From assembly GCA_023259015.1 (NCBI GenBank), contig JAHFRC010000001.1, positions 1 through 37,269 on the forward strand: 37,269 nt of DNA. The letters run 5' to 3'. Source of the DNA: Nitrosomonadales bacterium. GTDB taxonomy: Bacteria > Pseudomonadota > Gammaproteobacteria > Burkholderiales > Gallionellaceae. The position numbers and the translations under genes are program-made. Below are positions 1 to 7,797 of the stretch, one piece after another; position 1 is the first letter of the stretch, and the number at the start of each line of letters is the position of its first letter. The notes under the pieces were generated by a model. It had not been told where the DNA came from, made no database searches, and saw nothing but the letters and a program-made list of their open reading frames with translations.

Positions 1-15
1 GCTTGCGCCAGCTCA

Positions 16-1605
16 TCAGGTTTTCCTTATTCTGAAAATCGAAAGCGCTTGCCTCCAGAATAGCGTCCGGGTATTTATCTGCCACCAGATAACCAACGCT
101 CCGATGCAAATAACAGCAGATAACAGGACATGAAAATCACCCATGTTCATTCCATAGAGCCGCCCAATCCCTGAAACGACGCCAACCCCCAACAGGGGGA
201 AAGCCACTTTCCAATTGTCCGCAAAAAGTGTTGCCGCAATCATCAGGAGCAGGTAATAGTAGCTGGCAAGCTCAGTCCACATGAACGGGACAAACAGCGC
301 GCTCAGGGCGACAGACTGCCAAGGTCCGCACGAGAGGGCCGCAGGTATAAACAAGAGTAATGCAACTGCAACTACGGCAACATAGATTGGCGCCACCTTC
401 TTTCTTGCCTCGATTATTGCTGTGCGCCACGGTATGCGGTCATCGAGGGTTTTGAAAGTTCTCTGGTGCGATTTCTCATCAAAGCCATAGACCAATACTT
501 GCCGCAGCCCGACGTTATTTAGCGCGATAACTGCCGCGTGCCTCTTGCTGTTGTCGAAAAATCCTTTATAAGCATCCCCTCCATAAACAGCGGTTGCAGA
601 AGCCACAAGGACAGCCGAAGAGATAACCATTCCAGCAAAAAAATTGGCGTAAGTCGCCTTAAGATCGTGCTGCCGTTTATAGACCGCATAAAGCAAACCG
701 GCAAAAGGCCCTAATGCAAACACTGCCGGGAAAAGCCGCAGCATCGCCGCATAACCCAAAGCAGCACCCGCAAGCACATAATGTTCCCTTTTCATCGTGC
801 AAATCGAAAAGATTGCCATAAAGAGCCAGTCAAAACGCAACATCGAACCACCGATCATGTCCCATGAATCTATCGTTGCGGTGCCGATGATGACTGCAAA
901 TGCGGCTGTCGACAGCCCAAAGGCCCAAACCATGCAAGCAATAATTCCGAATAAGAGGGCAATATCGATCAGTGTAACCCCCATTAACGCCGGATCGGAT
1001 AATGGGATCATATTGGAAATGAATCCCCCCATGAGCGTCCAGGCAGGAGGGGGGTTAAACCCATGATCTCCCTGGGTGGCCGTCCAATTCCAGTCACTCA
1101 TCCTGGAATGAAAAAATGCAACATCGCTCTTGAAGTTATCCCAACGCAAAGCTGAAAAACGCGATCTGCAAAAAGCATCATCGAAAATATAACGTCTTGC
1201 AGGAACCAATCTTGTCACGACATTAGCCTGACCTTCGGCAATGCCGATATCGCCAATCAAGCGTGAATACGCACTGATCCTCACCGATGGATCAGTGCTT
1301 TCTGCCTCAGCCCTCGCTACACAGGCATAAAGTCTGGTATAACCAAGCTCGGGAAAGTACTTTGATCCGATGTAGTAATGAAATGAGTCCCGGTATTGTT
1401 GCCTTGGGGAAAATGGCTGGAAATTGACATAAGCCAGAAGCGCGAAAACCCCCAGCCCCACAAGGGCATAATTACATGCCCTTGTTAACCAAACCTTGCC
1501 GTCACTCAACCTTGGGTATGACCTGACCAATATCACCAGCAATGCGACAACAACAATGGCAAGCTGAATTTGGATTAGTGTTGATTCGTTGATGTTGATG
1601 TTCAA
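16..1605 (-). CDS. Polytopic membrane protein, GT-C glycosyltransferase-like
   Basis: A 529-residue integral membrane protein with roughly ten or more hydrophobic segments. A TM helix near residues 12-30 and another near 45-62 are followed by a large soluble loop (about 65-190) containing SFHYYIGSKYFPELGY and many charged residues, then a run of helices to the C-terminus. One TM plus a long extracytoplasmic loop plus many helices is the general layout of GT-C enzymes that use polyprenyl-phosphate sugars; I cannot assign a subfamily (GT87/DUF2029-like is possible) or a substrate. The start is TTG, preceded by AGGGG at good spacing. The gene lies downstream of a gtrA-type flippase gene, which fits a role as the final transferase of a three-component glycosylation system. 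Existence is nearly certain; function is inferred from topology and context. Confidence 0.8.
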   Translation of the reverse strand: MNININESTLIQIQLAIVVVALLVILVRSYPRLSDGKVWLTRACNYALVGLGVFALLAYVNFQPFSPRQQYRDSFHYYIGSKYFPELGYTRLYACVARAEAESTDPSVRISAYSRLIGDIGIAEGQANVVTRLVPARRYIFDDAFCRSRFSALRWDNFKSDVAFFHSRMSDWNWTATQGDHGFNPPPAWTLMGGFISNMIPLSDPALMGVTLIDIALLFGIIACMVWAFGLSTAAFAVIIGTATIDSWDMIGGSMLRFDWLFMAIFSICTMKREHYVLAGAALGYAAMLRLFPAVFALGPFAGLLYAVYKRQHDLKATYANFFAGMVISSAVLVASATAVYGGDAYKGFFDNSKRHAAVIALNNVGLRQVLVYGFDEKSHQRTFKTLDDRIPWRTAIIEARKKVAPIYVAVVAVALLLFIPAALSCGPWQSVALSALFVPFMWTELASYYYLLLMIAATLFADNWKVAFPLLGVGVVSGIGRLYGMNMGDFHVLLSAVICIGALVIWWQINTRTLFWRQALSIFRIRKT

Positions 1606-1616
1606 GCTTTACCCCT

Positions 1617-1769
1617 TTACAGCCTCATGAGGCCAAACCGCATGATCTTGCCCTTGCGTTCCGTATCTCTTAACGGGCTCATTATGCGGCTCCCTTCAAC
1701 GGTTGCAAACCAGTATTGTTCGATCCGTATCGGGCTGACATAAGCCAGCGTCGAGTGAAGCGCAGGCAT
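1617..1769 (-). pseudogene. IS3-family transposase C-terminal remnant
   Basis: This 50-codon open frame is too short for the ORF track. Its start ATG overlaps the stop of the upstream gtrA-type gene (TAATG). The product contains LHSTLAYVSPIRIEQYWFAT, which matches the usual C-terminal signature of IS3-family OrfB transposases (RRHSTLGYLSP...FE..W). The DDE core is absent, so it is a scar of an insertion whose body has been lost. It fills most of the gap between the GT-C-like gene and gtrA. Recognition rests on this one motif. Confidence 0.55.
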
Positions 1770-2188
1770 TACTTCGATGAAAATACAAATCGCGCCATCA
1801 GAAAATATGAAAGGATTGCCATTGGAAATACAAGAATGGCCTGAGCCAATATCTTATTGCCCAGCAATGGAATAATTAACTCGATTAGCTCAAGATTAAT
1901 GAAATAGATAAGCAGATAGCAAAGAACAAAACGGGGAAAACGCGCTGCCAAGAGCTCTCGGAATACATAACCGCCAGTGGTGAAAAAATTGAATACGGTT
2001 CCCAGCAGCATGCCAACCAGCAGGGCAAGCCATACTTCCATTCCGGTTACGGTCAACAGGCTGTAGGCCACGAAACCAAAAAGTGTATTAACGCCTCCTG
2101 CAACCAGGAAACGCAGGAATCTATCCCTGCGCGGATTGGAACTGTCGTCATGAACACCAGCTACAAACCGGCAGAATCGGTCAAACAT
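1769..2188 (-). CDS. GtrA family membrane protein (lipid-linked sugar flippase)
   Basis: A 139-residue protein with four predicted TM helices. The N-terminal block RFLVAGGVNTLFGFVAYSLL is the typical GtrA opening (F-V-G-G-x-N-T). GtrA proteins are thought to flip polyprenyl-phosphate-linked glucose or other sugars to the periplasm for GtrC-type transferases. The gene overlaps the methyltransferase upstream by 8 bp and abuts the IS3 tail at its own stop. It is followed by a GT-C-like membrane protein, consistent with a Gtr-type module, although the GtrB-type partner is not adjacent here. A second gtrA-type gene lies at 20450. The family call is firm; the sugar is unknown. Confidence 0.88.
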   Translation of the reverse strand: MFDRFCRFVAGVHDDSSNPRRDRFLRFLVAGGVNTLFGFVAYSLLTVTGMEVWLALLVGMLLGTVFNFFTTGGYVFRELLAARFPRFVLCYLLIYFINLELIELIIPLLGNKILAQAILVFPMAILSYFLMARFVFSSK

Positions 2189-3086
2189 GTTTGAAACCGG
2201 TAGCGATGAGATTGCCCACGTTCACACCCAGCTTTGCATTACCTAATCCCAGGGATGCCATCAAGCCGGATGCTGCCGACTTGATGCTGCGGGGCAACGG
2301 CGCCAGGCGCACCCAGTAGCGCAGTGAGTAAGTATTGACGAAGGCTTTTACCGCAACGTCGGCATAGCCGGAATTCTCGAAGAGATAGCGCACACTGCGG
2401 CCGGAAAAAAGCTGCATGTGCTCAATGTCAATAATGGGCGAGCGCCTGCCGAGCAACTTGTTGACAAGGCTGCGGTAGTCGTGCGTCACGGTTACGAAAG
2501 CCCCTCCCGGGCGCAGCAGGTTGAATGCCGCGCGGGCAATGAGCTGCGGGTCGCGCACATGCTCCATGGTCATGAAGCAACAGACCAGATCGAACGATTC
2601 CGGGGCAAAATCTTTTTCCTCGAACATGCCTTCGCGTATCCACGCTTGCCGGTGCGCCGGTGCAGCCGCAATTGCGGCAGATGACGGTTCGACGCCGACG
2701 AGTTCAGCAAAGCCCTCATGTGACAGGTGCTCAAGAAAAATACCGGTGCCGGAGCCTATCTCCAGCGCGCTCCGGCGCCCCGCGAGCATGCCTAACACCG
2801 GCTGTATGGCCAGAATATAAGCCGCTGCGGCATCGTTCGCCTCTTCTGAACTATCGTAGTCAGCCACATGGTACGCGTGTGCTAGTTCACGCTCATCAGG
2901 AGGCTGGTCTGCGTAGACCAGATCGCAGTTTTGGCATTGCAACAGACGGTGGCACATGTACTCCGGTTCCTTGCGCGAAGCAAAGCTGAATCCGGACAAT
3001 TTGGCCGGATCAATATTTTGCTCGATAAACAGCTTTGCTTTCGCTGAATCTGTGTGGCAGACCGGGCAAGGCCGGGATTCACTCAT
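2181..3086 (-). CDS. Class I SAM-dependent methyltransferase with N-terminal zinc ribbon
   Basis: A 301-residue protein. A four-cysteine zinc-binding element comes first: CPVC at residues 7-10 and CQNC at 51-54. A Rossmann methyltransferase domain follows, with the SAM-binding glycine motif ALEIGSGTGIF (107-117), an acidic GVEPS at strand 2, and CFMTMEHVRDP (about 170-180) as motif IV/post-I. This arrangement (zinc ribbon plus Methyltransf_11/23) is common in O-antigen and secondary-metabolite clusters, where such enzymes methylate sugars or lipid-linked intermediates. The ATG has GGAG 9 bp upstream. Its stop overlaps gtrA by 8 bp, so the two are likely co-translated. The substrate cannot be read from the sequence. 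Confidence 0.85.
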   Translation of the reverse strand: MSESRPCPVCHTDSAKAKLFIEQNIDPAKLSGFSFASRKEPEYMCHRLLQCQNCDLVYADQPPDERELAHAYHVADYDSSEEANDAAAAYILAIQPVLGMLAGRRSALEIGSGTGIFLEHLSHEGFAELVGVEPSSAAIAAAPAHRQAWIREGMFEEKDFAPESFDLVCCFMTMEHVRDPQLIARAAFNLLRPGGAFVTVTHDYRSLVNKLLGRRSPIIDIEHMQLFSGRSVRYLFENSGYADVAVKAFVNTYSLRYWVRLAPLPRSIKSAASGLMASLGLGNAKLGVNVGNLIATGFKHV

Positions 3087-3166
3087 TATCTGTTACTCCT
3101 CCAGCAGTCAAGTCAGTCAAGAGTTGGGCATTTATACTTCCCGGCAGAGCCTTGGCCGGGTTTGGG

Positions 3167-4312
3167 CTATTTATTGGCAGATGTCCTGGAAAAATACTTG
3201 TCTTTTAAATTGATGAACCGTTTCTCCATAAGCTCGTAACTCACAGCGCTGATCACAACAGTAATCAAAAGGGTCGTTGCGGCTCGCGCGATTTCCGGAA
3301 AATTTTGCATCTTTACATATATCACTGCCAGAACCGGAAGATGAAATACATACATACCGTAGCTGATATTGCCCAAGTAAACCAGCAGGGGGTTTTCAAA
3401 AAGCGCGGGCAAAAAAGCCTTCTCCCGCACATTAACCAGCACATATGAAAACATCAGGTTCATCGCCGAATATCCCCATATATATTTATATGAATCCTTC
3501 ATGTATGGCGCGTAACCTAGCTGATCCCATTGAATCTGCCCTGCCGTCAACCAGGTCGTCGCCAGCCCCAGCATGAACACGGTCAATATGCACATCCACA
3601 CAAAATAACCTGCTTTGCTTTTTCCATACAGGGAAAAATATCCACCCATTGCAAACGCATCGACATATGAAAAAGGCAGAAGGTATATGACACTATCCTT
3701 CAAGTCATCCACAGGAAGCAGGTGCGCATCCACCGCCACAGCCAGCAATAAGCGCATTAATGGGCCTAACACGATCACCAGCAACAGGAATTTTTTCAAG
3801 TAATCAGCCGGAATAAAAAATATTGCCAATGGCCATACCAGGTAGAACTGTTCTTCGACCGCCAAAGACCAGAAGTGGGTATCGAAACCGGAGCCATTGT
3901 AACCATTGCTCACATGGTAAAAATCATAGGTATATGTCAACGTCCAGGGCAGGCTATCAATGAACTTATCCAGCCCGATACCGAGGAGGTGTACATCCGA
4001 CGGAATGAGATATCCATATCGGGATTTTGTCAGGAAATATACAGATGCGACCAAGGCTATGTATGAATAGTAAAGCGGAAATATCCTGAGCGCGCGCCTG
4101 CCATAAAAATGGATAAAAAAATCCATGCTACTCAAGCTGGATTTCATGTTTATCAATATGGGCGTCAGCAGGAATCCAGATAAGACAAAAAAAGCCTGAA
4201 CTCCCAGGTAACCCCCATTAATGCCAAGTTCACGGCTGCCGCACACGTTCATGTGGAACAGGAAGATGGCAAAAAACGCCAATGCCCTGAATGAGGTAAG
4301 ACCTTTACTCAC
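3167..4312 (-). CDS. Acyltransferase family 3 membrane protein (OafA-like)
   Basis: A 381-residue protein with about ten TM helices. The opening LTSFRALAFFAIFLFHM carries the conserved Arg (R9) and His (H20) of the acyltransferase-3 family, and is followed by FFVLSGFLLTPIL and HFWSLAVEEQFYLVWP. Such proteins O-acetylate or O-acylate surface polysaccharides, moving the acyl group across the inner membrane. It starts at GTG, with GGATAAGC immediately upstream. It is closely related to the protein at 6381-7490 (same start MxKGLTSFRALAFFAIFLFH and the same C-terminal VSYE(L/F)MEK), so one is a duplicate of the other. There is no SGNH domain. It follows the first GT-C/TPR gene and the stub at 4378-4431. 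Confidence 0.9.
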   Translation of the reverse strand: MSKGLTSFRALAFFAIFLFHMNVCGSRELGINGGYLGVQAFFVLSGFLLTPILINMKSSLSSMDFFIHFYGRRALRIFPLYYSYIALVASVYFLTKSRYGYLIPSDVHLLGIGLDKFIDSLPWTLTYTYDFYHVSNGYNGSGFDTHFWSLAVEEQFYLVWPLAIFFIPADYLKKFLLLVIVLGPLMRLLLAVAVDAHLLPVDDLKDSVIYLLPFSYVDAFAMGGYFSLYGKSKAGYFVWMCILTVFMLGLATTWLTAGQIQWDQLGYAPYMKDSYKYIWGYSAMNLMFSYVLVNVREKAFLPALFENPLLVYLGNISYGMYVFHLPVLAVIYVKMQNFPEIARAATTLLITVVISAVSYELMEKRFINLKDKYFSRTSANK

Positions 4313-4377
4313 GCTTATCCATACCAGTTAAATATCAACTCCAAATAAAAGCGCCCATAATAATCAGGCCATTTCCG

Positions 4378-4431
4378 CAAAAGTGCAAATTGCCGTATGC
4401 GGACAAGAGATGGTGGTGGATTTATTTCCAT
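4378..4431 (-). pseudogene. 5' remnant of a further GT-C/TPR paralogue
   Basis: Just after the stop of the GT-C/TPR gene at 4445, the minus strand reads an ATG followed by MEINPPPSLVRIRQFA. This matches the N-termini of two full-length paralogues (11984: NPEEMNPRPSPAHMRQFA; 29159: NPEKTNPTPSRARMRQYA). Similarity then stops and the sequence runs into the acyltransferase upstream region. The full copies at 10062 and 11984 are joined head to tail in the same way. This is therefore best read as the stub left when a downstream copy was deleted or replaced. Confidence 0.55.
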
Positions 4432-4444
4432 TGGGTTTCTTGCA

Positions 4445-6346
4445 TTATTTTTCGTTGGTTGTGCGGCCGGGGCAACTGGCTTCGGCGCGTGCCGCTTCTT
4501 CAAGCCGCCCTGCCTGTTTGTACACATCCGCGAGCAGGCAATGCGCCCGCAAGTCGGGTATCCATTGATCCAATGCGGCGCGTAGCGGAGCTTCCGCTTC
4601 GGCAGCGTGCCCGTCTAACAGCAAGGCGAGCCCCAGGTTCTTGAAGGCTGTGCCACGCATGGATTCCGGAAGGCGTTGCGACTCTGCTGCTGCACGTAAA
4701 TTGGCCGTTGCTTTTGCATAAACATCTAAATTCAATAACGTCAATCCAGCGTTGTAACGTACTGACGCATTATCAGGAAATTGTTTCGCCAGGTAATCCC
4801 ATTGCGCCGCAAAAATATCCCTGCAACGTTCCCAGAAATTCCTTGCGGGCGAATTCCATTTGCTTTGGACAGGCCAATTTTTAAGGCTAGACCACAAGTT
4901 CCAGAGCAGAGCCATTGCTTTTTGGGGATCACCTGTATCTACGGCATCGACATGCACGGTATGGTAAGCCTTGATCAACTGGAGCATGGTATCCCGGAAT
5001 TCGGGGATTGTTATGCTGTTGGCCGTTTCATTTGCATCTTGGTACGAGTTTTTTGGCAGTTGGTGCTCAATGATTTTAATTGCAGCAGGTAAATAATATC
5101 CAGGATAGGCGCGCAAATCGTTATTTAGCAGCGCTTCTTCGCTTCGCCAGTCGCGTGGCCGTTCAAAGGTCTGGAAGCCCCATGACAAAGCGATGACGAG
5201 CAACACGGCAGCACGTGGCGCAGGGTTTAAACGCCAAGACAGGGCGACAAGCAAAAGCACGGCCGGCCATGCCGCAAGCGCAAGGAAACGGTCGGAAACA
5301 AGTGAAGGCGCCCCATAGGGGATCAGTTGCAAATGAGGGATGGAGAACAGAAAAAAAACTATCAGGGCAAAACTTTCGATCGACCGCTTGCGCAGGAGCA
5401 ATACCGTGCCGGCGGCGACCGCCGCCAGAACTGTTGCCCCGAGGACGGCCATGGCGGGAAGATGTGGGTCCTCAAACACCGGGTAATTAAAATGGCGGCT
5501 CTCCGGGCTGACGGCAAGGCGAGCCAGCCAGCCCAGCACGGCCAATGTCCGGGTGATCGTCTCCATGCCAAAATAAGCAGGCTCTTTTCCGATGCTGCTG
5601 GCAATAAAAAAACGAACCAGCAACCATGCCAGGAGCAATATGGTTAAAGGCCACAGCAACTGGGAACGGCGCCTGTGTGACACCGGGGTGTCGAGCCAGA
5701 AGAATATCCAGAGCATGGCGATGACTGGCGACACGGCAACATAGGATGCCTTCGACAGCATCATCGCCACAAAAGCTGCCAGCGTTGCGGCGGCATATGG
5801 CGCGGAGAGTCCCTGTTCCCGCCGGGCGCGCATGGCAAGCCACAGCGCAAGCAGCGAGAATAGATTGGGAAGCATATACTTGCGCCCGCTGATCCATACC
5901 ACAGGCTCGACCAGGGTGGGGTGCAACGCAAACAAGGAGGTGATTGCCGCCGCCGCCCATGGCGCGCTTGCGGCATCTGCCGGACGGAAGTAGCGCCATA
6001 ACTCCAGCGTTGCGGCATAAGCCAGCGGCAGGCTAAGCAGGTACAGCAGGGTGTTGTGCAGCCGGAACGCAGACGGGTTGAGGCCGAACAGCGTCATGTC
6101 GAACCAGTAGGAAAGATCACGCAACGGGAGGAATTCGGAGAAAGGGTTGTATGGTTCGGTAAGCAGGCGCCAAAGCTCAGCCAAATGCAACCCTGCCAGT
6201 TTGGTGTTGTCGGCGAGATAAACTGTATCGTCAGAAACAAACGGGTAACTAATCGCCTGCAGGTAAGAGGCGGCCGCTATCGCAGCGCTGAGAAGCACAA
6301 GCGCCAAGGGTGCAAGTTGCGGCATGCGTGGATGGAGTGGGAGCAT
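4445..6346 (-). CDS. GT-C/TPR membrane glycosyltransferase-like protein, copy 1
   Basis: A 633-residue protein with one N-terminal TM helix, then an extracytoplasmic loop with the acidic pair SDD (D39/D40) and SYWFDMTLFGLNPSAFRLHN, and about ten further TM helices. A soluble C-terminus of about 250 residues ends in three TPR-like repeats (PDNASVRYNAGLTLL..., GTAFKNLGLALL..., DLRAHCLLADVYKQ). ALFALHPTLVEPVVWISGRK matches the LFALHPLHVESVAWVxERK signature of bacterial TPR membrane proteins related to eukaryotic TMTC O-mannosyltransferases. It is predicted to transfer a sugar from a polyprenyl carrier in the periplasm. It lies 34 bp after the acyltransferase at 6381. Four other full-length copies are in the window. 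Donor and acceptor are unknown. Confidence 0.85.
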   Translation of the reverse strand: MLPLHPRMPQLAPLALVLLSAAIAAASYLQAISYPFVSDDTVYLADNTKLAGLHLAELWRLLTEPYNPFSEFLPLRDLSYWFDMTLFGLNPSAFRLHNTLLYLLSLPLAYAATLELWRYFRPADAASAPWAAAAITSLFALHPTLVEPVVWISGRKYMLPNLFSLLALWLAMRARREQGLSAPYAAATLAAFVAMMLSKASYVAVSPVIAMLWIFFWLDTPVSHRRRSQLLWPLTILLLAWLLVRFFIASSIGKEPAYFGMETITRTLAVLGWLARLAVSPESRHFNYPVFEDPHLPAMAVLGATVLAAVAAGTVLLLRKRSIESFALIVFFLFSIPHLQLIPYGAPSLVSDRFLALAAWPAVLLLVALSWRLNPAPRAAVLLVIALSWGFQTFERPRDWRSEEALLNNDLRAYPGYYLPAAIKIIEHQLPKNSYQDANETANSITIPEFRDTMLQLIKAYHTVHVDAVDTGDPQKAMALLWNLWSSLKNWPVQSKWNSPARNFWERCRDIFAAQWDYLAKQFPDNASVRYNAGLTLLNLDVYAKATANLRAAAESQRLPESMRGTAFKNLGLALLLDGHAAEAEAPLRAALDQWIPDLRAHCLLADVYKQAGRLEEAARAEASCPGRTTNEK

Positions 6347-6380
6347 TTCTTATTCTAGTGTTTAATTGCGTAATTCCACG

Positions 6381-7490
6381 TCAATATCTGGAAAAATATT
6401 TATCTTTTAACCTGATAATTTTTTTCTCCATAAACTCGTAACTGACCGCGCTAACCATGATGGTAATCAGAAGAGTCATCAATATCCGCACAACTTCCGG
6501 ATAGCTGGGCACCATGTTATTTACCATCCATAGAATGGGGAAATGAAATACATACAGGCCATAGCTGATGGTGCCCAGATAAACCAATAAGGGGTTTCCA
6601 AAAAATACAGGCATAAAAGTCTTATCCCGCACGTGAACCAGCATATATGAGAACATCAAGTTAACGGCCGAATATCCCCAAACATACTTGTATGAATCCT
6701 TCATGAACATCCCATAACCAAGCTGATTCCAATGAATCTGGCTTGTCGATAACCAATCCGTTATCATGCCCAGCATGAATACAGGCAATATGGACGCCCA
6801 CACGAGGTAACCCGGCCTGCTTTTCACATACAGGGAAAAATAACCACCTATCGCAAAGGCATCGACATGTGAAAAAGGCAGGACGTAAATAACCAAGTCT
6901 GTTTCGGGAAGAACAGGAAACATATTTGCATCCAAGATCACCGCCAGCAGTAAGCGTATTAATGGCCCAGCCACAATTACAGACAACAAGAACCTCTTCA
7001 GGTGGTTAGCCGGAATAAAGAATATCGCCAATGGCCATACCAGGTAGAACTGCTCTTCTATCGCCAATGACCAGAAATGAGTAGCTAAGCGTGTTCCTTC
7101 AAAATATTTGCTGGCATGAAAGAAGTTATAGGTGTATGTCAACGTCCAAGGCAAACTTTCGATGAATACATCTAAATTCGCAAAAATGGATTCATTCATT
7201 GGGATGAAATGCCCATACTTGGATATTGCAAAAAAAGATATGGTTGCAACTATGACCAGGTATGAATAGTAGAGCGGAAATATCCTGAGTGCGCGTCTGC
7301 CATAAAAGTGGGTAAAGAAATCCCTTTTGTTCAAGCTGGATTTCATGTCTACCAATATGGGCGTCAGCAAAAATCCGGACAAAACAAAAAAAGCCAGGAC
7401 ACCAATATAACCGCCTTTGCAGCTGCCAATGTGAAACAGGAAAATGGCAAAAAAAGCCAATGCCCTGAATGATGTTAAACCCTTATTCAT
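6381..7490 (-). CDS. Acyltransferase family 3 membrane protein, paralogue of 3167-4312
   Basis: The track ORF begins at 7706. Alignment with the paralogue at 3167 places the start at the internal MNKGLTSFRALAFF (7490), giving 369 aa; the N-terminal extension has no match and overlaps another candidate ORF. R9 and H20 of the family signature are present, as are FFVLSGFLLTPIL and HFWSLAIEEQFYLVWP, with about ten TM helices. The likely role is O-acylation of a surface glycan. Compared with its paralogue it lacks a few residues in the first loop (GSCKGGYIG against MNVCGSRELGINGGYLG). It precedes the first GT-C/TPR gene by 34 bp and is probably co-transcribed with it. No strong ribosome binding site precedes 7490. 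Confidence 0.88.
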   Translation of the reverse strand: MNKGLTSFRALAFFAIFLFHIGSCKGGYIGVLAFFVLSGFLLTPILVDMKSSLNKRDFFTHFYGRRALRIFPLYYSYLVIVATISFFAISKYGHFIPMNESIFANLDVFIESLPWTLTYTYNFFHASKYFEGTRLATHFWSLAIEEQFYLVWPLAIFFIPANHLKRFLLSVIVAGPLIRLLLAVILDANMFPVLPETDLVIYVLPFSHVDAFAIGGYFSLYVKSRPGYLVWASILPVFMLGMITDWLSTSQIHWNQLGYGMFMKDSYKYVWGYSAVNLMFSYMLVHVRDKTFMPVFFGNPLLVYLGTISYGLYVFHFPILWMVNNMVPSYPEVVRILMTLLITIMVSAVSYEFMEKKIIRLKDKYFSRY

Positions 7491-7545
7491 TTGGGTCTTG
7501 GCGTAATGGTGTGAGTAAAAATGATCATGATATCGCCTGAACGCC

Positions 7546-7797
7546 TTACTGAATGTGGGTTTCAGAAGGTTGATGCTGCTGTGTAAACTGGCATGACTTT
7601 GCGATGGCTGCTTTACGCAAATATAAGCGTCTTTCAGACGCATGCCGGTTTGCCGGTTCTTGCATGCAGGAAAAGGCACGCAGAATCTCCGTTGATCCCA
7701 TGGCATGCGCCATCACTCTCATGCGGCGCTCAAGAAGTTTGTCCATTTCATTTGTCCCGTTATTTTTGATCCGCGACACTAGTTCTTCGACAACCAT
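7546..7797 (-). CDS. Small hypothetical ORF between two acyltransferase genes
   Basis: An 83-codon ORF that overlaps the 3' end of the acyltransferase-SGNH gene by 19 bp and fills the otherwise empty 288-bp gap before the next acyltransferase. An AGAGA lies about 9-10 bp upstream of its ATG. The product is charged and hydrophilic (begins MVVEELVSRIKNNGTNEMDK) with no membrane segment and no motif I recognise. Position and overlap suggest a possible co-translated gene. Length and composition also fit a chance ORF in a degraded spacer. Confidence 0.25.
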   Translation of the reverse strand: MVVEELVSRIKNNGTNEMDKLLERRMRVMAHAMGSTEILRAFSCMQEPANRHASERRLYLRKAAIAKSCQFTQQHQPSETHIQ

